Of a stretch of 64,000 nucleotides of DNA, positions 39,200 through 47,771 are shown piece by piece (position 1 is the stretch's first letter; each line of letters opens with the position of its first letter). Under the pieces are notes generated by a model that was not told the DNA's origin, did not search any database, and saw only the letters and a list, made by a program, of their open reading frames with translations. This stretch comes from CAWGJC01 sp965276665 (GTDB lineage: Bacteria; Pseudomonadota; Alphaproteobacteria; Acetobacterales; Acetobacteraceae), in the NCBI GenBank assembly GCA_965276665.1, contig OZ255620.1:868001-932000 (forward strand), in the 5' to 3' direction. The position numbers and the translations under genes were made by a program.

Positions 39200-40588
39200 T
39201 CAGCGTTGCGCCGCCTGGTTCTGCACCGACATCGCCTTCAGCACCGTCTCGCCTTCCTGCAGCTGGAAGTCGGTGGCGGGCTTGGAGGCGTCGAAGGTCG
39301 GCCAGGATTCCGGCGGCGCCTTCGGGATCGTCTGCGCAATCTGCGGCAGGTCGGTGCGCGGCGGCGGCGCGGCGGTCTGCGGCGTCCCGCCCTGGTTGGA
39401 CAGGATGTGGTTCAGATCGGCCTCGCGCTCCGGCCCGAAATGCGCCTGCTCCACGCGGCTTGAGGAAACGGGCACGTCCGGCGTGATGCCGAGCCCCTGG
39501 ATCGAGCGCCCGGAGGGCGTGTAGTAGCGCGCGGTGGTGAGCCGCATCGCGCCATTGCCGGGTAGCGGGATCACCGTCTGGACCGAGCCCTTGCCGAAGC
39601 TCCGCGTGCCGACCAGCACCGCACGGTGATGGTCCTGCAGCGCGCCGGCGACGATCTCGCTCGCCGAGGCGGAGCCGCCATTGATCAGCACCACCAGCGG
39701 CAATCCACTGGCGATGTCGCCGCTCGACTTCGCGTCCCAGCGCTCGCTGTCCTCGGCATGCCGGGCCCGGGTGGAGACGATCTCTCCCTGGTCGAGGAAA
39801 TCATTGGCGACCGCGACCGCCTGGTCGAGCAGGCCGCCCGGATTGTTCCGCAGGTCGAGCACGATGCCGTTCAGCTTGCCGCCGGCCTGCTGGCGCAGCT
39901 TGGAGAGGCCGGCGCGCAGGCTCTGATCGGTCTGCTCGTTGAAGCTCGACACGCGCAGGTAGGCGATGCCGTTATCGTCGAGCCGGCTCTTTACCACCGG
40001 CGGGCGGATAATCTCGCGGAGCAGCGACACCTCGATCGGCTTGTCGACGCCCTCGCGCTTGATGGTGAGCTTGATCGGGCTGTTCGGCGGCCCACGCATC
40101 TTGTCGACCGCGTCGTTGAGCGAAAGACCCTCCACCGTATGGCCGTCGAGCGAGACGATCAGGTCGCCCGCCTTGAGACCGGCATGCGCCGCCGGCGTGT
40201 CGTCGATCGGGCTGACCACCTTGATCAGCCCGTCCTCCGCGGTGACCTCGAGGCCGAGGCCGCCGAATTCGCCGCTGGTCTGCACCTGCATGTCCTGCCA
40301 CTGCTTGGCGTTCATGTAGCTGCTATGCGGATCAAGGCCGGTGAGCATGCCGTTAATCGAGTTCTCGACCAGGTCGCGGTCGCTCACCTTGTCGACGTAA
40401 TCGGCGCGGACGCGTTCGAACACGTCGCCGTAGAGGGTCAGCAGCTTGTAGGTGTCGGCGCGGTTGGTGGTTTCCTGCGCGATGGCGAGGGGAACCCCGA
40501 AATGCCGGGCCAGCATCCCGCCGGCGGGGCCGGCGGCGATTCCGGCGAGAAAGGCCGATCCCAGAAGCAAGCCGGTGCGATACTTCAT
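39200..40588 (-). CDS. ctpA: carboxyl-terminal processing protease (S41)
   Basis: 462 residues from ATG 40588, chosen because GAGAGG lies 9 bases upstream; an ATG 3 codons earlier abuts that site. Signal sequence or anchor (YRTGLLLGSAFLAGIAAG), then a PDZ domain (FGGLGLEVTAEDGLIKVVSP to GDLIVSLDGHTVEGLSLNDA). The S41 core has catalytic Ser in NGGSASASEIVAGAL and Lys in GTRSFGKGSVQT. The C-terminal tail is Pro-rich. Periplasmic; partner of the EnvC-type gene upstream. Confidence 0.95.
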   Translation of the reverse strand: MKYRTGLLLGSAFLAGIAAGPAGGMLARHFGVPLAIAQETTNRADTYKLLTLYGDVFERVRADYVDKVSDRDLVENSINGMLTGLDPHSSYMNAKQWQDMQVQTSGEFGGLGLEVTAEDGLIKVVSPIDDTPAAHAGLKAGDLIVSLDGHTVEGLSLNDAVDKMRGPPNSPIKLTIKREGVDKPIEVSLLREIIRPPVVKSRLDDNGIAYLRVSSFNEQTDQSLRAGLSKLRQQAGGKLNGIVLDLRNNPGGLLDQAVAVANDFLDQGEIVSTRARHAEDSERWDAKSSGDIASGLPLVVLINGGSASASEIVAGALQDHHRAVLVGTRSFGKGSVQTVIPLPGNGAMRLTTARYYTPSGRSIQGLGITPDVPVSSSRVEQAHFGPEREADLNHILSNQGGTPQTAAPPPRTDLPQIAQTIPKAPPESWPTFDASKPATDFQLQEGETVLKAMSVQNQAAQR

Positions 40589-40709
40589 GCTGCTCATCCT
40601 CTCACGCCCGGCAGCTCGCCGGCACCTTGCGATCCATACCCCAGCCCCGGTTACCGGGGGCTGTCCGCACCCTGGCGCATCCGTCATCCCGGCCGGCTTC
40701 CGGCCCCGA

Positions 40710-42005
40710 TCAGCCACGCGCAGCCCCCAGGAAGGGGGCTGGATTGACCGGCCGGCCATCATGCCGCAACTCGACGTACAGGGCGGGACGGCCGCCGGCG
40801 TCCCGCGGGTTCCAGTCCGGCATCGTCCCGACCGGCTCGCCTGCCTGAAGCGAGCGTCCCACTTGTACGTCAAGCCGGTCCAGTCCTGCCAGAACGAAGT
40901 GGTACCCGCCACCGCAGTTGACAATCAAGAGCTGGCCATAGCTGCGGAACGGCGCCGCGAAATCGACCCGGCCGGCGCACGGGGACACCACCCGGGCAGC
41001 GGGAGGCGCCTCATAGGAGACGCCGTTCGTTGCGCCATCCTCGCCGGCGGCGCCGAACGCTCGCACCACCCGCCCTACCACCGGGGCGGCGAGCTGGCCG
41101 GCCGGCGCGGCAAGGCCGGGGCCGGCGGGCGCGGCGAGCGCGGCCTGCTGGCGCGCGGCGGCCGTGGCCACCTGCTGGCGCGCATCCCGCACCGGCGGCG
41201 GTGCGGGCGCCCGGGCCGCCGCCTCGGCCACCGCCGCCTCATGCGCGGCATCCTGCTCCTGCTGCGCCGTCGCCTGACCGAGCGTGGTGACCACGTCGCG
41301 GAGCGAATCGGCGCGCGCGGCATCCGCCGCCGCACGCGCCAGCGCGGCCGAGGCGGCGCTCTGCGCGACCGCCTGGTTCTGCCGGGCGGTGGCGAGCTGG
41401 CGATCGAGCGCCGCCGATTGCGCGGCCTGCGCCGCCTCGGCGCGGGCGAGATCGGGTTCGGCCGCCGAGAGCTCGGCGCGCAACCGCGCCACCTCCGCCT
41501 GCTCGGCCCGGAGCGCGGCCGCCTCCTGCTCCAATTGCTGCGACAGGCCCTTGAGCACGAGCAGCCCCTCGAGCGCGCGGTCAGGAGAGGTCGGCACGGC
41601 GAGCAAGGTCTCGGCGGGGTAGAGGGAGAGCCGCTCGACCAGCGGCAGCATCGGCGCGAGATCGGCGGCGCGCGCCTGCAGCCGCGCCTCGGCGTCCCGC
41701 TCGCGGGCGGCGAGCGCCGCCATCCGGTCGGCCGCCGCAGCGGTCGCGGTTTCGGCGGTGCGGAGCGAGGCGGCGGCGGCGACCCGTGCGGCCGCCAGCC
41801 GGGCGGCCTCGGCGCCGGCGGCCGCGGCACGGAACGCCGCATCGCGCTGCGCGCGGAGATCCGCGGCATGCGCGCTCTCCGCCCGGCGAAGGTTTCGCCG
41901 CGTGGCCGTCTCGCGAGAGGCGCGATGATGCACATGGTGCGACGGCGCGGCGGCGGCCATCGCGACCAGCAGGAGCGACAGGCTACTCCGCAGCGCGCGC
42001 CGCAT
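40710..42005 (-). CDS. envC: murein hydrolase activator EnvC-like (coiled coil plus degenerate M23/LytM)
   Basis: 431 residues. Signal peptide (residues 1-20), about 250 residues of Ala/Gln/Glu/Arg coiled coil, an Ala/Pro hinge, and a C-terminal LytM domain (VSPCAGRVDFAAPFRSYGQL, VNCGGGYHFVLAGLDRLDV, LYVELRHDGRPVNPAPFLG). The usual catalytic zinc ligands HxxxD and HxH are not intact (SYEAP and ELR at those sites). It is therefore expected to activate amidases rather than cleave peptidoglycan. It overlaps gpmI by 23 bases. Confidence 0.88.
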   Translation of the reverse strand: MRRALRSSLSLLLVAMAAAAPSHHVHHRASRETATRRNLRRAESAHAADLRAQRDAAFRAAAAGAEAARLAAARVAAAASLRTAETATAAAADRMAALAARERDAEARLQARAADLAPMLPLVERLSLYPAETLLAVPTSPDRALEGLLVLKGLSQQLEQEAAALRAEQAEVARLRAELSAAEPDLARAEAAQAAQSAALDRQLATARQNQAVAQSAASAALARAAADAARADSLRDVVTTLGQATAQQEQDAAHEAAVAEAAARAPAPPPVRDARQQVATAAARQQAALAAPAGPGLAAPAGQLAAPVVGRVVRAFGAAGEDGATNGVSYEAPPAARVVSPCAGRVDFAAPFRSYGQLLIVNCGGGYHFVLAGLDRLDVQVGRSLQAGEPVGTMPDWNPRDAGGRPALYVELRHDGRPVNPAPFLGAARG

Positions 42006-43530
42006 CGCCGTCGAGCAGCGGGCGGCCGGTCATCCCGGTCGGCTGGTCGAGACCCATCAGACGGAGCAGGGTCGGCGCGAGGTCGGCAAGCCGGCCGTCA
42101 TGCAGCCTCGCCTGCACGCCCGCCAGCAGGATCGGCACCGGATTGGTGGTGTGCGCGGTGTGCGGTCCGCCGGTCTCCGGGTCGCGCATCAGCTCGGAAT
42201 TCCCGTGATCGGCGGTGGCGAGCAGCGCGCCGCCGGCCGCCAGCACCGCATCGGCGATGCGGCCGAGCCCGGCATCCACCGTCTCCACCGCGCGGATCGC
42301 CGCCGGCAGGCTGCCGGTATGCCCGACCATGTCCGGATTGGCGAAATTCAGTACGATCAGATCGTATTTTCGCGACTCGATCGCTGTCACGGCCTTGGCG
42401 GTCAGCGCGGGGGCGGACATCTCGGGCTGCAGGTCATAGGTCGCGACCTTCGGCGAAGGGACCATGATCCGGTCTTCGCCCTTGTATTTCTCCTCCCTCC
42501 CGCCATTGAGGAAATAGGTGACGTGCGGGAATTTCTCGGTCTCCGCCATGCGGAGCTGGGTGCGGCCGGCCTTTGCCACGACCTCGCCGAGAATGTCCGG
42601 CAGCGACTGCTTGGGAAACAGCACGCCCATGCGATCGGCGAGCGCGTCGCTGTAGCGCGACATGCCGAGGGCGGCGGCGAAGGAGATGACGCGCTGGCGG
42701 GAGAACCCGCCGAAATCCGGCTGCAGCAGCGCGGACAGCAGCTCGCGCACCCGGTCGGCGCGGAAGTTGAAGCAGAGCACCCCGTCGCCGTCCCGCATGC
42801 CGCGATACCCGCCGATCACCGCGGGCGGCACGAACTCGTCGGTCACGTCGTGGGCATAGGAAGCCTCGACCGCCGCAACCGGATCGTCGAACGCATCCCC
42901 CTCACCTTCGGCGAGCGCGGCATAGGCGCGGCCGACGCGGTCCCAGCGATGGTCGCGGTCCATCGCGAAATACCGGCCGCTAACGGTGGCGATCAGCACC
43001 GCTCCGGGCAGCGCGCCGCGCAGGCGGCGGAGATCATCCGCGCCGGAGCGGGGCGGGGTGTCGCGCCCGTCGGTGAAGGCATGGAGCACGGTCTTCACCC
43101 CCGCCTCGGCGATCAGCCGGGCGAGCGCCGCGGCATGATCCTGGTGCGCATGCACGCCGCCCGGCGAGACCAGTCCGAGCAGGTGACAGATGCCGCCGGA
43201 TTTTTTCAGCGCCGCGACGAACCCGGTGAATTCCGGATTTGCACCGAGTTTTCCTTCGGAGAAGGCTCGGCCGATACGGTGCAGCTCCTGCTCCACCACC
43301 CGTCCGGCGCCGATATTGAGATGCCCGACTTCCGAGTTGCCCATCTGCCCGTCCGGCAGGCCGACATCCTCGCCGGAGGTGTGGAGGAAGGCATGCGGGC
43401 CGCGCCAGAGCCGGTCGAAATTCGGCGTCTTTGCCTGCTTCACGGCATTGTCCATTGCCTCTTCGCGCCAGCCCCAGCCGTCGAGCACGACGAGCATGAC
43501 CGGGCGGCGCGCCTGCGCTGTGTCTGGCAA
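41983..43530 (-). CDS. gpmI: 2,3-bisphosphoglycerate-independent phosphoglycerate mutase
   Basis: Interconverts 3- and 2-phosphoglycerate in glycolysis; 515 residues from TTG 43530, preceded by a strong GAGGAG site. A GTG at 43566 overlaps the rlmH stop (GTGA) and would add 12 residues, so either start is possible. The catalytic Ser lies in DGQMGNSEVGHLNIGAGR. Metal-binding motifs are VVLDGWGWRE and ADHGNSE, and HAFTDGRDTPP is the substrate loop. Confidence 0.95.
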   Translation of the reverse strand: MPDTAQARRPVMLVVLDGWGWREEAMDNAVKQAKTPNFDRLWRGPHAFLHTSGEDVGLPDGQMGNSEVGHLNIGAGRVVEQELHRIGRAFSEGKLGANPEFTGFVAALKKSGGICHLLGLVSPGGVHAHQDHAAALARLIAEAGVKTVLHAFTDGRDTPPRSGADDLRRLRGALPGAVLIATVSGRYFAMDRDHRWDRVGRAYAALAEGEGDAFDDPVAAVEASYAHDVTDEFVPPAVIGGYRGMRDGDGVLCFNFRADRVRELLSALLQPDFGGFSRQRVISFAAALGMSRYSDALADRMGVLFPKQSLPDILGEVVAKAGRTQLRMAETEKFPHVTYFLNGGREEKYKGEDRIMVPSPKVATYDLQPEMSAPALTAKAVTAIESRKYDLIVLNFANPDMVGHTGSLPAAIRAVETVDAGLGRIADAVLAAGGALLATADHGNSELMRDPETGGPHTAHTTNPVPILLAGVQARLHDGRLADLAPTLLRLMGLDQPTGMTGRPLLDGDAARAAE

Positions 43531-43562
43531 AGAACTCTCCTCGGCATGGGCGGCGCTCCGTA

Positions 43563-44015
43563 TCACGGCCGGCCGGCGCGGTGATAGGGATGCCCGGCGC
43601 GGATCGCCTGCGCGCGGTAGAGCTGCTCGGCGAGCATCGCGCGGGCCAGGAAATGCGGCCAGGTGAGCGGGCCCAGCGAGAGCACGTGCCCGGCACGGGC
43701 AAGCACCGGCGCGGCCAGCCCCTCCGCACCGCCGATGAGGAAGTGCGGCGCACGCCCGGCTGCCTCCCAGCGCGCCAACAGCGCGGCAAGACCTTCGCTG
43801 TCCGGCGCGCCGCCGCCCGGATCGAGCGCCACCGCGAAGGCGTCCGCCGGCAGCCGCGCGAGCAGCGCCTCGCCTTCGCGACGCTTGATGTCCGCCGGCA
43901 CCCCGCGCGCTTCCGCGAGCTCGGTCATCGCGAGCGACGGACGCAGCCGGGCGGCATAACGCGCGAACAGCTCCGCCTCCGGCCCGCGCAGGCGGCCGAT
44001 GGCGATCAGCCTCAC
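43563..44015 (-). CDS. rlmH: 23S rRNA (pseudouridine(1915)-N(3))-methyltransferase
   Basis: 150-residue SPOUT methyltransferase acting on H69 of 23S rRNA. It starts with GTG 44015 (MRLIAIGRLRG), overlapping the upstream stop (GTGA). Conserved segments are ALDPGGGAPDSEGLAALL, FLIGGAEGLAAPVL (SAM knot) and SLGPLTWPHFLARAMLAEQLYRA, ending GHPYHRAGRP. Together with gpmI, envC and ctpA it forms the usual alphaproteobacterial cluster. Confidence 0.96.
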   Translation of the reverse strand: MRLIAIGRLRGPEAELFARYAARLRPSLAMTELAEARGVPADIKRREGEALLARLPADAFAVALDPGGGAPDSEGLAALLARWEAAGRAPHFLIGGAEGLAAPVLARAGHVLSLGPLTWPHFLARAMLAEQLYRAQAIRAGHPYHRAGRP

Positions 44016-44848
44016 GCGGTCAGGGCGGCCGCGAGGATCGGCGCCGCCGCCTGCCCCATCCGCTCGCCGTCATGCGCGACGCCGGGTACGTCGCGGATGG
44101 TCCAGGCGCAGGCGAGGCCGCGCGCCGAAGCCGCCTCTCGCGCGGTCTCGATATAGAAATGCGCGCGCGCATGGCGCGTGCCGCCCTGCCGCATCGCGGC
44201 CGCTTCCTTCGGGAAATGCGGACTTTCGGTGTCGATATCCTCGGTTCCCGCCAGCACGACGAGCGGGAAGCCGAGCAGCGCTCGCAATCCCCCCTCGTCG
44301 AGCCCGGTGCCGCCGAGGCCATACGGAAAATCGATCGCGAGATCCGGCATCGCATAGGTGCCGGCATTCGCGGTGACGGCAGCGGCGACGCCGTCGACCA
44401 AGCCGAGCGAGATCATGCGGTGCACGAACTGGCCGCCGGCGGAATGCCCGAACAGACCGTAGCGGTCCCGCGCGGTGATCCCCGCCTCGCGCAAGGCAAC
44501 GAACAGGCGCGCATCGACGCCATAGGTCCAGGCGCTGCGCGGATTGAGCGTGCCCGACGGGCTGCGCAGATTGCCGAAATTATACCAGCCGGCGCCGGGG
44601 AACGCCGCATCGGAAAATTCCGGCGCGATCACCATCACGCCCGCCGCATCCACCAGCGGCAGCCAGAAATCGCGGTAATCATATCCGTTGCGCCGCACGC
44701 CGTGATGCACGAACAGGATCGGCGTCGTTGCATCGAACTGCTTCGGCCGCGCGCCGCGCAGCGTCAGCGGCTGTTCGGGAAAGGCGGGATCGGCATAGAC
44801 GACGTCGGACGCGCCGGGCGTGGCGACAAGAGCGGCAAGGTCGGTCAT
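44012..44848 (-). CDS. alpha/beta hydrolase
   Basis: 278 residues from ATG 44848 (MTDLAALVATPGASD). The nucleophile elbow is GLFGHSAGGQFVHRM, the oxyanion region is LFVHHGVRRNGYDYRDFWLPL, and a late His lies in PGVAHDGERMG. Esterase or PHB-depolymerase-like fold without an obvious signal peptide. Its ends overlap both neighbours by four bases (ATGA with the SBP gene, GTGA with rlmH), so it is translationally coupled into the operon. Substrate unknown. Confidence 0.85.
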   Translation of the reverse strand: MTDLAALVATPGASDVVYADPAFPEQPLTLRGARPKQFDATTPILFVHHGVRRNGYDYRDFWLPLVDAAGVMVIAPEFSDAAFPGAGWYNFGNLRSPSGTLNPRSAWTYGVDARLFVALREAGITARDRYGLFGHSAGGQFVHRMISLGLVDGVAAAVTANAGTYAMPDLAIDFPYGLGGTGLDEGGLRALLGFPLVVLAGTEDIDTESPHFPKEAAAMRQGGTRHARAHFYIETAREAASARGLACAWTIRDVPGVAHDGERMGQAAAPILAAALTA

Positions 44849-46449
44849 GGCTTGGGCCTCAGATCGTCGGCGTCGGTCATCTGATCGACGCGACCGGTAT
44901 AGGTGAAGCGATCCTTGTACGCCCAAACGCTGGTCTCCCAGTAGAGCGGGATCAGCGCGTTGTCGGTGAGCGCGATGCGCGTCGCCTGGCGGAGCGTGTC
45001 GATCCGCGTCGCATCGTTCATGTCGGCGATGGCGCGCAGCGCCAGCGCGTCGAATTGCGGTCTGCTATAGCCGCCGTAATTCGACTGCCCGAGCCCGTGC
45101 GCGGCATCGATGGTGATCAGGAACGGGCGCATGATGTCGGACACCTCGCCGGTGCCGAACCCCCATCCGGCGAGCGAGAGGCTGAAGGCGCGCCGGAAGC
45201 GGGAGGGAAAGAACACCGTCTGCGGCATCGCGTCCACCTGCGTGCGGATGCCCGCCCGCGTAAGGAATTGCGCGACCGCCTGGGCGACCTGCGCATCGTT
45301 GATGTAGCGGTCGCTGGTGGCGGCGAGGGTGATGCCGAACCCCTTCGGGTAGCCCGCCTCGGCCAGCAGCTTGCGCGCGGCCGCCGGATCATACGGGCGT
45401 GGCGGCGGATCGGGCAGCGCGCTCGGCAGGCCGGGCGTGAGATACTGATCGGCTGGCACCGCGAGCCCGTCCATGATGCGCGACGCGATCGCCGCGCGGT
45501 CGATCGCGAGCGAGATCGCCTGCCGCACGCGCGGATCCTGCAGCGGGTTGCGGCCACCCGCATCGCGCACCTCCGGGCTCTGCGCGCGGCCGATATCGGG
45601 TTGCAGGAACATCATCCTGAGCGAGGGCGTCACGGTCCAGGCGATGCCGCCATGCCGCTTGAAGGCCGGGAAATCCTCCGGCGAGGCATTCTCGATCAGG
45701 TCGAAATCGCCCGACATCAGTCCCGCATCGCGGGGTCCGGCCTGCGTGACCGCGGTGTAGGTCACCCGGTCCCAGCGTGGTTTCGCGCCGAAATAGGCCG
45801 GATTCGCGCGCAGCACCGCGGATGTGCCGGGGATGTATTTCTCCAGCCGGTAGCGCCCGGTGCCGATCGCGAGACGGAGCGAATCGTAATCGCCCGGCGC
45901 GGGCAGATGCGCGAGCCCGCATTGGTTCGCCGGCGCGAATGTCAGGCCGCCCTCGGCCGCGAGATGGCGCGGCAGGATTGCGATGGCGGCGAGCTCCGCG
46001 GGCAGGGTCGGGTCGGGGATTGCGGTGTGCAGGACGACCGTATGCGCGTCCGGCACGTCGATGCCGGTCAGCGAGCGCGCGACATGGCTGAACGAGCCGG
46101 TGTCGTTCGCATGCAGCGCGCGGCAGAAGGTGTAGACCACGTCGCTCGCGGTGAACGGCGCGCCGTCCTGGAACACCACGCCTGGCCGCAAGTCGAATTT
46201 CCAGGAGCGCTCGTCGAGCAGGGTCCAGCCGGTGGCGAGGTCCGGCTGCAGATGCAGATGCGCGTCGGCGCCGACGAGCCGGTCGTAGACCTGCAGCGCC
46301 AGCGCGTCGTTCGGCCCGACCTCGTGATAGAGCGGGTCCGCCGAGGAGGCGGTCGCGGCGAGCCCCACGCGAATTTCTGCCCCTCTCGCCGGAATGGCGA
46401 CAGAGACCACCGCCGCCGCGGCCAGAACCCGGGCGATCCATCCCGCCAT
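44845..46449 (-). CDS. ABC transporter substrate-binding protein, family 5 (peptide/opine type)
   Basis: 534 residues from ATG 46449 with GGGAGGAGGG upstream. A signal peptide (MAGWIARVLAAAAVVSVAIP, cut after ARG/AEI) precedes a DppA/OppA-type fold: DPLYHEVGPNDALALQVYDRLV, WKFDLRPGVVFQDGAPFTASDVVYTF, NPLQDPRVRQAISLAIDR, and the C-terminal ALIPLYWETSVWAYKD. No permease or ATPase genes lie nearby, so it is an orphan binding protein at the head of the hydrolase-rlmH-gpmI operon. Confidence 0.92.
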   Translation of the reverse strand: MAGWIARVLAAAAVVSVAIPARGAEIRVGLAATASSADPLYHEVGPNDALALQVYDRLVGADAHLHLQPDLATGWTLLDERSWKFDLRPGVVFQDGAPFTASDVVYTFCRALHANDTGSFSHVARSLTGIDVPDAHTVVLHTAIPDPTLPAELAAIAILPRHLAAEGGLTFAPANQCGLAHLPAPGDYDSLRLAIGTGRYRLEKYIPGTSAVLRANPAYFGAKPRWDRVTYTAVTQAGPRDAGLMSGDFDLIENASPEDFPAFKRHGGIAWTVTPSLRMMFLQPDIGRAQSPEVRDAGGRNPLQDPRVRQAISLAIDRAAIASRIMDGLAVPADQYLTPGLPSALPDPPPRPYDPAAARKLLAEAGYPKGFGITLAATSDRYINDAQVAQAVAQFLTRAGIRTQVDAMPQTVFFPSRFRRAFSLSLAGWGFGTGEVSDIMRPFLITIDAAHGLGQSNYGGYSRPQFDALALRAIADMNDATRIDTLRQATRIALTDNALIPLYWETSVWAYKDRFTYTGRVDQMTDADDLRPKP

Positions 46450-46533
46450 CGCATCCCTCCTCCCGTTTCGCCGAGCATAGACAGCGCGGCGCGGGGCCGC
46501 CACGGTGCCCCGCCACACGAAGGGAGCGGCGCG

Positions 46534-47454
46534 ATGATCCTGGTCACCAACAACGAAGGCTATCCGGGCGTCCCGCTCACCGCCTCGCTGCTCGCCGAAG
46601 GCCGCGCGCCGCTCGATGCGATTGAGGCCGGCATCCGCCTGGTCGAGCAGGACGAGCGCGTCCGCACGGTCGGGCGCGGAGGCTGGGCGAACATCCTGGG
46701 CGAGGTCGAGCTCGACGCCGCGATGATGGACGGCGGCACGCTGCGGACCGGCGCGGTTGGGGCAGTGCAGGGATTCCTCCACCCGGTCTCGATCGCGCGC
46801 GGGGTGCTCGAGCGGTTGCCGCACGAGATGCTGGTGGGCGCCGGCGCGGAGCGCTTCGGCCGCGAGATCGGCGCCGAGACCACCGACAATGTTTTGTCCC
46901 ACGCACGCGCGGCCTGGCAGGATTGGTTTGCCGCCAGCGTCTCCGATGCAGATCGCGCCGCCTGGGACCGCGCGCCGCTGGTCCCGCATGTCACCACGAA
47001 GATCCCGCAGACCGAGGCGCGCGGCACCACCGTCTTCATCGCCCGCGGCCGGGACGGACAGATCGGCTCGGGCACCAGCACCTCGGGCTGGCAATGGAAA
47101 TATCCCGGCCGCCTCGGCGACACCCCGATCATCGGCGCCGGCTCCTATGCCGACACGCGATTCGGCGCCTGCGCCTGCACCGGGGCGGGCGAGATGGCGA
47201 TCCGCTGCCAGACCGCCCGCTCGGTTGTGCTCTATCTCAAGATGGGGCTCGACCTGCGCGCGGCGGTGGACGAGGCGATCGACGACATGCGCGCGCTCAA
47301 AGGCGGCCTGATCAGCCGCATCACCCTTCATGCCATCGACACGAAGGACAATCACCGCGCCGTCGCGGTGAACGGCGACGGCAGCAACAATTACTGGCTC
47401 TGGCGCGACGGCGCGGCGCCGGAGAATCCGATCTGCGAGGTGGTCGCGCTGTAG
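46534..47454 (+). CDS. N(4)-(beta-N-acetylglucosaminyl)-L-asparaginase / isoaspartyl peptidase family
   Basis: 306 residues from ATG 46534 with AAGGGAG upstream. Ntn-hydrolase of the type 2 asparaginase/aspartylglucosaminidase family, made as a precursor that self-cleaves before a threonine. The candidate nucleophile is in EARGTTVFIARGRDGQIG. TSTSGWQWKYPGRLGDTPIIGAG and GACACTGAGEMAIR are the substrate-pocket stretches. The N-terminal half (PLDAIEAGIRLVEQDERV, GWANILGEVELDAAMMDG) fits the alpha chain. Divergent from the binding-protein gene, 84 bases apart. Confidence 0.9.
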   Translation: MILVTNNEGYPGVPLTASLLAEGRAPLDAIEAGIRLVEQDERVRTVGRGGWANILGEVELDAAMMDGGTLRTGAVGAVQGFLHPVSIARGVLERLPHEMLVGAGAERFGREIGAETTDNVLSHARAAWQDWFAASVSDADRAAWDRAPLVPHVTTKIPQTEARGTTVFIARGRDGQIGSGTSTSGWQWKYPGRLGDTPIIGAGSYADTRFGACACTGAGEMAIRCQTARSVVLYLKMGLDLRAAVDEAIDDMRALKGGLISRITLHAIDTKDNHRAVAVNGDGSNNYWLWRDGAAPENPICEVVAL

Positions 47455-47568
47455 GATCGGCGCGCCGCATACGAAACCGGCGGTGCCTCGACGAAATCGA
47501 CGCCCCAGGAACCAGGAATCCGACGCCCAGGACGTTACGTCCAGGATCTGTGGTAGAACCAGCAGTCC

Positions 47569-47594
47569 GGTTCCGCGCGACGTCGCGCGGAACC
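47569..47594. promoter_or_regulatory. perfect 26-bp palindrome
   Basis: Half-site GGTTCCGCGCGAC is followed directly by its exact complement. It lies 115 bases after the asparaginase stop and 27 bases before the ATG of the small proline-rich ORF. It could be a dimeric operator or a loopless hairpin. There is no T-run, so it is not a classical terminator. Confidence 0.6.
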
Positions 47595-47621
47595 CGGAAG
47601 CGGCCCGGGAGTTCGTCGGTC

Positions 47622-47771
47622 ATGCTGAAAAAGATCGCTTCCGATCCGCCACCCCCGCCGGGTCAGCCGCCCGAACCGGAGCCCGATCCGGATGGCCCGG
47701 TGCCGGTGCAGGACCCGCCGGCGCCGATGCCGATCCCGCGCGATCCGCCGCCCGAGCCGATGCGGGTGTGA
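47622..47771 (+). CDS. tiny proline-rich protein coupled to downstream membrane protein
   Basis: 49 codons: MLKKIASDPPPPPGQPPEPE, then DPDGPVPVQDPPAP and a PPPEPMRV end. About 40% proline with many acidic residues, no transmembrane segment. Its TGA overlaps the ATG of the next gene (TGATG), strong evidence for translation. No family recognised. It could be a short regulator or leader for the membrane protein, or simply a leader peptide. Confidence 0.55.
   Translation: MLKKIASDPPPPPGQPPEPEPDPDGPVPVQDPPAPMPIPRDPPPEPMRV

Noticed and set aside
44728..46533. Upstream extension of the asparaginase ORF back to 44728.
   Set aside because: It is antisense to the substrate-binding protein; the family N-terminus and ribosome site support ATG 46534.
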